Below the pieces are notes generated by a model that was not told where the DNA came from, ran no database searches, and was given only the letters and a program-made list of their open reading frames with translations. A stretch of 18,579 bases of DNA from Paramuribaculum sp. (lineage in GTDB: Bacteria; Bacteroidota; Bacteroidia; Bacteroidales; Muribaculaceae), in assembly GCA_029051965.1 (NCBI GenBank), contig JAIDJZ010000427.1:1-18579 (forward strand), written 5' to 3'. The number at the start of each line of letters is the position of its first letter. Within the stretch, counting starts at the first letter, position 1. Positions 1 to 6,322 of the stretch are shown piece after piece. The translations under genes were made by a program, and so were the position numbers.

Positions 1-401
1 GTTTCAGGGGTTGCGCCGAAAAAGACGAGGATCTCGTCGAGAAACATCAGTGTCATCCCTCCGAAAACTGCCGCGTGGATGAGGCAGAGCGAGAAGACGT
101 TGTTGACCGTATCAGTCGCGCGTTCGGAGTTGCGCTGTCCGAGAAAGATCGATGAGATTGTCGCACCGCCGGCCGCGATCAGCATACAGAACGCCGCCAC
201 AAGATTCATGAGCGGGAACGTGATCGCCAGTCCTGCGATGGCCATTGCGCCGACCCCGCGTCCGATGAAGATGCTGTCGATGATATTGTACAGCGACGTT
301 GCCAGACTTGCTATGATTGCCGGGACGGAATAGTCGAGGAGCAGTTTCGGGATCGATTTGCTGCCGAGCTGGGTTGGCGATGTGTCTTGAGGCTGGTTCA
401 T
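1..401 (-). CDS. MATE family efflux transporter, N-terminal part (truncated by window edge)
   Basis: Reading the minus strand from an ATG at 401 gives an open frame of 133 codons that runs off the left edge without a stop. The protein begins MNQPQDTSPTQLGSKSIPKL and then shows a hydrophobic helix with LYNIIDSIFIGRGVG, followed by AMAIAGLAITFPLMNL, GGATISSIFLGQRN and VNNVFSLCLIHAAVFGGM. This order (short polar N-terminus, helix, D-x-I-F-I-G, A-G-L-A-I-T-F-P, then Q-R-N) is characteristic of multidrug and toxic compound extrusion (MATE) transporters, which use a Na+ or H+ gradient to export cationic compounds across the inner membrane. About three of the expected twelve helices are visible. It is transcribed divergently from the HAD phosphatase gene. 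Substrate cannot be inferred. Family assignment is firm; the missing C-terminus means I cannot say whether the gene is intact. Confidence 0.9.
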   Translation of the reverse strand, partial: MNQPQDTSPTQLGSKSIPKLLLDYSVPAIIASLATSLYNIIDSIFIGRGVGAMAIAGLAITFPLMNLVAAFCMLIAAGGATISSIFLGQRNSERATDTVNNVFSLCLIHAAVFGGMTLMFLDEILVFFGATPE

Positions 402-476
402 TGATTACTGAGGGGGATTCGGTAGGCGGTTTTTATTTTTTAACGTTTTTAGTCGCGGTTTTTCTTTTGGTGATGC

Positions 477-484
477 TAATTTTG
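477..484 (+). promoter_or_regulatory. Bacteroidetes-type -7 box for the HAD gene
   Basis: TAATTTTG is an exact match to the Bacteroidetes -7 consensus TAnnTTTG. I see no clean -33 TTTG at 19-21 bases upstream, only T-rich sequence around 446-450. Transcription would start near 488-491, leaving a very short leader before the ATG at 501 and about 25 bases before the in-frame ATG at 516. Confidence 0.5.
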
Positions 485-500
485 TGAAATTTTATCACAG

Positions 501-1175
501 ATGAGACCCGAAAAAATGAAGACTACAGTTCCGTTTGGTGCGCTTTTTGATCTCGACGGCGTGCTGATTGACAGTGAGACGACCTATACGCGTTTCTGGA
601 CCGAAATAGACCGTATCTATCCGACAGGTATCGAGAACTATGCCCTCGCGATCAAGGGCACAACGCTGCCCGAAATCATGAAGCACTATGACGACAGCCG
701 CGTCAGAGCGGATATTCTGCGGCGCATCACTGAGTTTCAGGAGTCGATGACCTATGAACTCTATCCCGGTGTGGTCGATTTTCTCTCGATGCTTCGCGAC
801 AGTTCCGTCCCGATGGCGATCGTCACAAGCAGCGACGACCGGAAGATGGCTCATCTGTTCCGTCAGCATCCCGGTTTTCAGAAACTGTTCGACGCGATAG
901 TCGATGCTTCGATGGTAACCCGTTCGAAGCCTGATCCGCAGGGCTATCTTCTTGGTGCTGAGAGGATCGGAGTCGCGCCTGAAAACTGTTTCGTGTTCGA
1001 GGATTCTCTTCAGGGGCTTAAGGCGGGACGCGCCGCAGGTGCCGTGGTTGTCGGACTCGCCACAACCTATCCGGCGCAAAAAATCGCCCCCCTCGCCGAC
1101 AAGGTCATTGACGGTCTGGGAGGCGTTACGTTAGGAGATCTTATCAGTCTGAAGAACTCGCTCAGCAGGCTTTGA
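501..1175 (+). CDS. HAD-superfamily phosphatase / beta-phosphoglucomutase-like hydrolase
   Basis: A 224-residue soluble protein with all four haloacid-dehalogenase motifs: motif I FDLDGVLIDSE with nucleophile Asp17 and acid/base Asp19, motif II at VTSS (Thr109/Ser110), motif III Lys143 in SKPDP, and motif IV Glu167-Asp168 in FVFEDS. The helical cap lies between residues about 25 and 90, as in subfamily IA enzymes related to beta-phosphoglucomutase and phosphoglycolate phosphatase. These use Mg2+ and an aspartyl-phosphate intermediate to act on small phosphorylated metabolites; the substrate cannot be read from sequence. Met6 (ATG at 516) is an equally good start and suits the -7 box at 477-484 better. 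The stop lies inside the 3' end of the convergent nadC, so the two genes overlap by 14 bases. Confidence 0.9.
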   Translation: MRPEKMKTTVPFGALFDLDGVLIDSETTYTRFWTEIDRIYPTGIENYALAIKGTTLPEIMKHYDDSRVRADILRRITEFQESMTYELYPGVVDFLSMLRDSSVPMAIVTSSDDRKMAHLFRQHPGFQKLFDAIVDASMVTRSKPDPQGYLLGAERIGVAPENCFVFEDSLQGLKAGRAAGAVVVGLATTYPAQKIAPLADKVIDGLGGVTLGDLISLKNSLSRL

Positions 1176-2007
1176 AACTCATGTCGAGGCCTTTGACGGA
1201 GTGGGTCAGCGCGCCGACAGAGATGAAATCGACGCCGCATTCGCCATACTGGCGGAGCGTTTCGAGGGTGATGCCTCCTGATGATTCGATTTCGCAGCGT
1301 CCGTTGATCTGCTTCACGGCTTCGCGCGTGCGCTCGGGAGTGAAGTTGTCGAGCATAATGCGGTCAACTCCCGCTTCGAGAGCCTGGTTGATCTCGTCGC
1401 TGTTGCGCACCTCAAGCTCGATTTTCAGATTCTTGCCGTTGGCCTTGCAGTAGTCTTTGGCTGCCTTGACAGCCTGAGGGATGCCGCCGGCGAAGTCGAC
1501 ATGGTTGTCCTTGATGAGGATCATGTCGAACAGACCGATGCGGTGGTTTTCTCCGCCGCCGATCTTTACGGCTTCTTTTTCAAGTAGGCGCATTCCCGGA
1601 GTCGTCTTTCGGGTGTCGAGCACTTTTGTCTTCAATCCTTTCAGCTCATTCTGATAGCGGGCCGTCATTGTGGCGATACCGCTCATGCGCTGCATGATGT
1701 TGAGCATGATCCGTTCGGTCTGGAGGAGGGAGCGCACCTGTCCTTCGACAACGAAAGCGATGTCGCCGGGTCTGACGTGGGCACCGTCGCCGATCATGAC
1801 GGTCATTTTCAGAGACGGATCGAATTTCTCAAAAACTTTTTTAGCGATTTCGACACCTGCAAGGATTCCTTCTTCTTTGACTATCAGCTGCTGGCGTCCT
1901 GTCTCTTCGGCCGGAATGGTTGAAAGTGTAGTGTGGTCGCCGTCGCCTACATCCTCTGCAAAAGCCAGAGTGAGCAGGTCATCTATGAGTTCTTCTTTTG
2001 ATTTCAT
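1162..2007 (-). CDS. nadC: Nicotinate-nucleotide pyrophosphorylase (carboxylating), quinolinate phosphoribosyltransferase
   Basis: This 281-residue protein has the usual length and motifs of NadC (EC 2.4.2.19), which converts quinolinate and PRPP to nicotinate mononucleotide, CO2 and pyrophosphate in de novo NAD synthesis. Visible motifs in order are EDVGDGDHTT (18-27), QTERIMLNIMQRMSG (96-110), DTRKTTPGMR (131-140), GGENHR (151-156), IKDNH (165-169), ELEV (197-200), MLDN (218-221), ESSGGI (241-246) and VGALTHS (264-270). The basic residues in TRKT, the H-R pair at 155-156 and K166 correspond to substrate and PRPP contacts known for the family. nadA and nadB are not in the window. The gene diverges from rlmH, with start codons 64 bases apart, and its 3' end overlaps the HAD gene. 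Confidence 0.97.
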   Translation of the reverse strand: MKSKEELIDDLLTLAFAEDVGDGDHTTLSTIPAEETGRQQLIVKEEGILAGVEIAKKVFEKFDPSLKMTVMIGDGAHVRPGDIAFVVEGQVRSLLQTERIMLNIMQRMSGIATMTARYQNELKGLKTKVLDTRKTTPGMRLLEKEAVKIGGGENHRIGLFDMILIKDNHVDFAGGIPQAVKAAKDYCKANGKNLKIELEVRNSDEINQALEAGVDRIMLDNFTPERTREAVKQINGRCEIESSGGITLETLRQYGECGVDFISVGALTHSVKGLDMSFKAC

Positions 2008-2027
2008 TTGGGTTTTGATTAAATTTG
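1997..2027 (+). promoter_or_regulatory. rlmH promoter (-33 TTTG, -7 TAAATTTG)
   Basis: On the plus strand TTTG at 1997-2000 is followed after 19 bases by TAAATTTG at 2020-2027, an exact consensus match. The -33 box lies inside the first codons of nadC, and the -7 box lies beside that of the nadC promoter on the other strand. Transcription would start near 2031-2034, giving rlmH a leader of about 40 bases. Confidence 0.6.
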
Positions 2028-2029
2028 CA

Positions 2030-2061
2030 CAAAATTAATTATTTGTCAGCAACTCCACAAA
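2030..2061 (-). promoter_or_regulatory. nadC promoter (-33 TTTG, -7 TAATTTTG)
   Basis: On the minus strand a TTTG (plus-strand CAAA at 2058-2061) is followed after exactly 20 bases by TAATTTTG (plus-strand 2030-2037). Both elements and the spacing fit the Bacteroidetes primary-sigma promoter. Transcription would start near 2024, about 15-20 bases before the nadC ATG at 2007. Confidence 0.65.
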
Positions 2062-2071
2062 TCGATTTCCT

Positions 2072-2545
2072 ATGAAAATAGCCCTCCTGTGCATCGGACG
2101 CACCCGCGATCAGTTACTCGAAAAGGCGATCCAGCGCTATGTCGACCGGCTGACGCATTATGTCGGATTCTCGATTCAGGCTCTTCCGGATCTGAAATCG
2201 ACGGCACGATTGAGCGAAGCCCAGCAGAAGGAGCGCGAGGGGGCAATGATACTTGGCGCACTTCAGCCGGGCGACCATGTCGTACTGCTCGACGAACGTG
2301 GCAAGGATCTGACTTCCCGGCAGTTTTCTGCCGAGATCGAACGCCGGATGAACAGCGGGCTCAAGCGCGTTGTCTATATTGTCGGTGGGCCTTATGGGTT
2401 TTCAGAAGAGGTCTATCGGCGTGCGGATTCGATGATGTCGCTCTCGCGCATGACCTTTTCCCATGAGATGGTGCGCCTCTTTTTTGTCGAGCAGGTCTAT
2501 AGGGCCATGACGATAATGCGTGGCGAACCCTATCACCACGATTGA
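2072..2545 (+). CDS. rlmH: 23S rRNA (pseudouridine1915-N3)-methyltransferase, SPOUT family
   Basis: The 157-residue protein matches RlmH in length and motifs. RlmH methylates N3 of pseudouridine 1915 in helix 69 of 23S rRNA on assembled 70S ribosomes, using S-adenosylmethionine. Visible motifs are VVLLDERGKDLTS (70-82), VVYIVGGPYGF (100-110), which forms part of the SPOUT knot and SAM pocket, and SLSRMTFSHEMVRLFFVEQ (123-141), ending in the conserved YHH near the C-terminus (154-156). It starts with MKIALLCIGR, as in its homologues. It is a single-gene transcript by appearance: a promoter overlaps the start of the divergent nadC, and a 479-base non-coding region follows. Confidence 0.97.
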   Translation: MKIALLCIGRTRDQLLEKAIQRYVDRLTHYVGFSIQALPDLKSTARLSEAQQKEREGAMILGALQPGDHVVLLDERGKDLTSRQFSAEIERRMNSGLKRVVYIVGGPYGFSEEVYRRADSMMSLSRMTFSHEMVRLFFVEQVYRAMTIMRGEPYHHD

Positions 2546-2588
2546 TTCCCCCATCTCTTCATTTCTGAAGCATTGTTTTCCTCTTGAA

Positions 2589-2602
2589 GTGTCGCGAGAC
2601 AC
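2589..2602 (+). terminator. Possible hairpin terminator after rlmH
   Basis: GTGTC and GACAC form a 5-bp stem closed by GCGA, a GNRA-type tetraloop, 43 bases after the rlmH stop. The downstream TTATTATAATTT is T-rich but has no uninterrupted T run. The stem is short, so termination is only a suggestion. Confidence 0.3.
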
Positions 2603-2692
2603 CTTATTATAATTTATGGGATTGGCTGTCTCTCTCCGGAATCGTCTGCTCAACGAGATTCTGAGAGCAATTATGAAATATTAAAACAATGT

Positions 2693-2709
2693 ATCTCTTA
2701 ATAAGAGAT
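2693..2709. promoter_or_regulatory. 17-base palindrome, copy 1 (operator-like)
   Basis: ATCTCTTA-A-TAAGAGAT is a perfect inverted repeat, 8 + 1 + 8. The second copy 228 bases downstream differs only in the central base. Both copies are followed one base later by TGGATT. The sequence reads like a binding site for a dimeric regulator; the protein is not identifiable from this window. Confidence 0.55.
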
Positions 2710-2762
2710 GTGGATTTGATTTAGTGCGGTGTAAATCAGTGTGTTGTTCGGGTGATAATGGC

Positions 2763-2774
2763 TGGATTGCCTGA
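2763..2774 (+). repeat. Direct repeat TGGATTGCCTGA, copy 1
   Basis: This 12-base sequence recurs exactly at 2939-2950, 176 bases downstream, where it abuts the second palindrome. A chance exact 12-mer within a 479-base region is unlikely, and the core TGGATT also follows the first palindrome (2711-2716). Confidence 0.5.
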
Positions 2775-2899
2775 CATTTGAGTCGGCGTGCGACGTCTGA
2801 TGGTAATTTGTTTAAGAATTATTAAGGGCTTGCATGGTAAATTATCATAAAAGATGTTAAATACTGCGCCGGTAATTATTATAGTTCTGATGTTTTAAG

Positions 2900-2907
2900 T
2901 AAATTTG
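2900..2907 (+). promoter_or_regulatory. Candidate -7 box of the susCD operon promoter
   Basis: TAAATTTG exactly matches the Bacteroidetes -7 consensus. No TTTG is present at the usual -33 distance, which is common for promoters needing an activator. Transcription would start near 2911-2914, giving a leader of about 110 bases, with palindrome copy 2 starting about 8 bases into the transcript. Confidence 0.45.
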
Positions 2908-2920
2908 CCCTTGCCTAATT

Positions 2921-2937
2921 ATCTCTTATTAAGAGAT
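2921..2937. promoter_or_regulatory. 17-base palindrome, copy 2 (operator-like)
   Basis: ATCTCTTA-T-TAAGAGAT is a perfect inverted repeat, the same as copy 1 apart from the centre. It lies just downstream of the candidate -7 box, a position suited to a repressor roadblock. As RNA it would also form an 8-bp A/U-rich stem, but with a one-base loop that is unlikely to fold stably, so a DNA site is the better reading. Confidence 0.55.
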
Positions 2938-2938
2938 A

Positions 2939-2950
2939 TGGATTGCCTGA
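2939..2950 (+). repeat. Direct repeat TGGATTGCCTGA, copy 2
   Basis: Exact second copy of the 12-mer at 2763-2774. It starts one base after palindrome copy 2, so the palindrome and the direct repeat together form a compound element at 2921-2950. Confidence 0.5.
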
Positions 2951-3024
2951 GGATTTCAACAGAATCTTAAATCTGAAATAGTAATTATTATCATATCAAT
3001 CATTATCAGCAAATTACAAACCTT

Positions 3025-6000
3025 ATGCTAAAACCAACCCGTACAGTCAGCAAAGTCCTTTTTATGGCTGCGCTGACAGGTTTCGCGTTTGTCCCTGCCC
3101 TGGCAGTTGCGGCTCCGGCTCCGATTGCAGTAGCGCAGGCAACATCAGCGTCTACCGCGACTGGTGTAGTTCTTGATGAAAACGACGAACCAATGATAGG
3201 TGCAACGGTACAGGTGGCAAACAATCCTGCTCAGGGTGGTGCTACCAACATTGACGGAGAATTCAGCATTACTAACGTCAAGCCCGGAACTAAGCTTAAA
3301 ATCATTGCAGTCGGCTACAAGCCGGTGGAAGTAGTGTGGAACGGCCAGAAACTTGATGTCAAGCTGGCTCCCGATTCGCAGGTACTTGATGAAGTCGTTG
3401 TGACTGCAATGGGTATCAGACGAAAGGAATCCTCTCTGACCTATGCGACTCAGGAGCTCAAGAACGACGAGCTGATGAAGGTGCAGGGTAGCAACTTCGT
3501 GAACTCGCTGACCGGTAAGGTTTCCGGTGTTTCGATCTCCCAGTCGGCTGGTGGTGCCGGCGGTACTTCTAAGATCCTTCTCCGAGGCAACAAGTCGGTT
3601 ATGGGTAACAACTCCCCGCTGATCGTTGTCGACGGTATTCCTATGACCAACCAGGTCGGCGACGCTTCTTCAAGCTATTCGTCAAGCTGGGACCCCACTT
3701 ATTCCTCTTCGGGCGAGGGTGGCGACGCTCTTGCGCTGATCAACCCCGACGACATCGAGAGCATCAACGTGCTGAAAGGTGCGAATGCTGCCGCTCTCTA
3801 TGGTTCTGCGGCTGCCAACGGTGTGCTCATGATCACAACCAAAAAAGGTAAAGAGGGTAAAATCTCGGTTACTGTCAATTCGGGTGTCACTTTCGAACGC
3901 GCCCTCATGACTCCGAAGCTTCAGAAGACCTACGGCTCGGCTATCGACCTCGCAGCAGGTACGATCGCGGTCGACGCATGGGGCAAGAAGCTTTCCGACA
4001 TGACTGCCGAAGATCTCGCTTTCGCGGGAGCTAAACTGACCAATGTCTATAACGATAATGTCAGCGACTTCTTCCGCACCGGAACGACATGGAACAACTC
4101 TGTTGCTATCTCCGGCGGTAACGATCTGATGAGAACCTACTTCTCTTATTCAAACTCGAATGCCAACGGTATTATCCGCAGCAACAACTATAACCGTAAC
4201 ACATTCTCGTTCCGTCAGAACTACAACCTGTTCAACAACAAACTCCATATCGACGTTGCGTTGAACTACGTTTATGCCAAGACTCGCAACCGCGCTGGTG
4301 GTGGTACGGTGCTCAACCCGCTCTACGACCTCTATCTGACCGCTCCCAACATTGATATGAACTACTATCGCAACAACTATATCAATGAGAAAGGGACATG
4401 GACGTCTAACCCCCATACTTATTTCATCGGCGGACAGCGTGCGACCGGAACAACAACTCTGACAGGTCCGCAGCAGATCTGGGCCTATCCTACAGCCAAG
4501 CACAACAACCCCTACTGGCTGACCGGCGTCAACAACGGCAACACTGTCGAGGAACGCGCCTATGGTTATGCGACAGTTTCTTATGACATCTGGGACGGCC
4601 TCTCCGCTCAGGCTCGTCTTAACCTTGACCGTGCGAAGCTCTCGGGCGAAAGCCACCGCTATGCGACAACCCAGTCTGTCTCAGCTATGGAAGACTACGG
4701 TAAGTTCTCGCAGGACCGCTCGTCGAGCAACGACGTTTACGTTGACGTATTGCTCAGCTATAATAAGGAGATCAATGACTTCAACGTATCGGCCACAGCA
4801 GGATGGTCGGGCCACTCTGTCAAGAGCACATGGCAGAAAATCTGGGCCGACGCTACCTATTATACCCATTCGATGGACAACCTTCCGACAATCGTGAACC
4901 TCTTCGAGCCGTCCGTACAGTGGGCTGGAACCCCCGTCACTCACGGAAAGAGCTCAAACTGGGATAAAGGTCTCTTCTTCACCGGTCAGTTCGGATGGCG
5001 CGACCTCGTCTACATCGAAGGTAGCTACCGTCAGGACTGGTATCGCGCTTTCCGTCAGTTCGTCGACCGCGGTACTCCCGACAACTACGGCTACTGGTCG
5101 CTCGGCGGTAACACGCTCGTTCACCGTTACCTCACGATGCCCTCTTTCATCAACTACCTGAAGGTCCGCGCATCTTACTCTGAAGTGGGTAACTCGATCC
5201 CCAACGTGTTCTATTCGCTTGGAACCATGAATCTCGCGACAGGCGCAATGTCCGGCTCCGGCTATGGTTATTTCGCCAACCCGCGTCCTGAGAAATCGAA
5301 GTCGATCGAAGCCGGTTTCGACATCGCTTTCTTCAACAACAACCTCATGTGGGACCTCACCTATTACCACACTGACCTCACCAACTCTTATTTCGTAGCT
5401 CCCTCGGCATCAGGTAAGTCGACTCCGGTCAACACCGGTCTTATCCGCAACCAGGGTATCGAAACAACGTTGAGCTACAACATTCTGGCCGGTCGCGACT
5501 GGATCTGGAAAACAGGCCTCAACCTCTCTTACAACGACAACAAGATCGTCAAGACCTTCAAGAACTCTCAGGGTCAGCCCGCACGCATGGAGCAGAACAT
5601 TGCCAACGGCAAGATTCTCGTGCGTTATGAAGAGGGCGGTTCCTACGGTGATATGTACACACGCGACTTCCGTCGCAACGCAGACGGTTCGATCTGGCTG
5701 TCTAAAAACACCGGTACTCCCCAGCTTTCGCCCCGCAACTATGTCTGCCTCGGCAACATGAACTCGAAATGGCAGCTCGGATGGTCAAATACTGTGACCT
5801 GGAAAGATCTTTCGCTCTACTTCCTCATTTCCGGACGTATCGGCGGCAAGACAATCTCTCTGACCGAAGCCTATCTTGACAATGCCGGTATGTCGGAACG
5901 TTCCGGACAGGCCCGTCTGAATGCCGAAAAGAACAATATCTATTGGGTAAGCCCCGATGGCGTTCAGAAGCCCGGTATGTATGTAGGCGAGACTATCGTG

Positions 6001-6300
6001 CCTATCGACGAATACTACAAGACTGTCGGCGGTCAGATCTTCGCATCTGAATATGTCTATGACGCGACCAACTTCCGTCTTGGCGAACTTTCGCTCGGCT
6101 ACACATTCCGCAACCTTCTCAAAGGCGGAATCCGCAGCCTCAACCTTTCGTTTGTCGGCCGCAACCTCTTCTTCATCTACAAGAAGAGCCCGGTTGATCC
6201 CGAGATCTCGCTCTCGACAAAGAACGGTATGGGTGCTGTCGATGTGTTCAACCTTCCCTCAACCCGTTCCTACGGTATCAATCTGAAACTTGAATTCTAA
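3025..6300 (+). CDS. SusC/RagA-family TonB-dependent outer-membrane transporter
   Basis: A 1091-residue outer-membrane protein. A signal peptide (residues 1 to about 30 or 39, cleavage near AVA-AP or AQA-TS) is followed directly by a carboxypeptidase-D regulatory-like domain (about 46-118, with GVVLDENDEPMIGATV and the later NIDGEFSI). Next come the TonB-box-like LDEVVVTAMG (121-130), the SusC signature VNSLTGKVSGVSI (159-171), a plug domain to about 275 with LLRGNKSVMGNNSPLIVVDG and GANAAALYGSAAANGV, and a 22-strand-type barrel ending in aromatic Phe1091. SusC proteins import oligosaccharides across the outer membrane using TonB energy, with a SusD lid. There is no N-terminal STN domain, so this transporter itself probably does not signal to an anti-sigma factor. 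The susD partner begins 22 bases downstream. Codon use is strongly biased to C-ending codons (for example AAC for Asn), suggesting high expression. Confidence 0.96.
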   Translation: MLKPTRTVSKVLFMAALTGFAFVPALAVAAPAPIAVAQATSASTATGVVLDENDEPMIGATVQVANNPAQGGATNIDGEFSITNVKPGTKLKIIAVGYKPVEVVWNGQKLDVKLAPDSQVLDEVVVTAMGIRRKESSLTYATQELKNDELMKVQGSNFVNSLTGKVSGVSISQSAGGAGGTSKILLRGNKSVMGNNSPLIVVDGIPMTNQVGDASSSYSSSWDPTYSSSGEGGDALALINPDDIESINVLKGANAAALYGSAAANGVLMITTKKGKEGKISVTVNSGVTFERALMTPKLQKTYGSAIDLAAGTIAVDAWGKKLSDMTAEDLAFAGAKLTNVYNDNVSDFFRTGTTWNNSVAISGGNDLMRTYFSYSNSNANGIIRSNNYNRNTFSFRQNYNLFNNKLHIDVALNYVYAKTRNRAGGGTVLNPLYDLYLTAPNIDMNYYRNNYINEKGTWTSNPHTYFIGGQRATGTTTLTGPQQIWAYPTAKHNNPYWLTGVNNGNTVEERAYGYATVSYDIWDGLSAQARLNLDRAKLSGESHRYATTQSVSAMEDYGKFSQDRSSSNDVYVDVLLSYNKEINDFNVSATAGWSGHSVKSTWQKIWADATYYTHSMDNLPTIVNLFEPSVQWAGTPVTHGKSSNWDKGLFFTGQFGWRDLVYIEGSYRQDWYRAFRQFVDRGTPDNYGYWSLGGNTLVHRYLTMPSFINYLKVRASYSEVGNSIPNVFYSLGTMNLATGAMSGSGYGYFANPRPEKSKSIEAGFDIAFFNNNLMWDLTYYHTDLTNSYFVAPSASGKSTPVNTGLIRNQGIETTLSYNILAGRDWIWKTGLNLSYNDNKIVKTFKNSQGQPARMEQNIANGKILVRYEEGGSYGDMYTRDFRRNADGSIWLSKNTGTPQLSPRNYVCLGNMNSKWQLGWSNTVTWKDLSLYFLISGRIGGKTISLTEAYLDNAGMSERSGQARLNAEKNNIYWVSPDGVQKPGMYVGETIVPIDEYYKTVGGQIFASEYVYDATNFRLGELSLGYTFRNLLKGGIRSLNLSFVGRNLFFIYKKSPVDPEISLSTKNGMGAVDVFNLPSTRSYGINLKLEF

Positions 6301-6322
6301 CTACTGAAAAGAACTAATAATA

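Larger units (their letters stand above)
2546..3024. other. 479-base AT-rich intergenic leader upstream of the susCD operon
   Basis: I find no convincing coding frame here. The stretch holds a small hairpin after rlmH (2589-2602), two copies of a 17-base palindrome (2693-2709 and 2921-2937), a 12-base exact direct repeat (2763-2774 and 2939-2950) and a candidate -7 box (2900-2907). The remainder is unstructured by eye. The length and repeat content suggest a regulated promoter region for the glycan operon. A small RNA cannot be excluded. Confidence 0.7.

Noticed and set aside
495..1079. 194-codon minus-strand frame opposite the HAD gene
   Set aside because: The HAD protein carries all four catalytic motifs, while the minus-strand product resembles no family and runs antisense through them.
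2693..2937. The paired palindromes as ends of a small mobile element
   Set aside because: Each palindrome is symmetric in itself, the 211 bases between them have no coding capacity, and no target-site duplication is visible. Operators are simpler.
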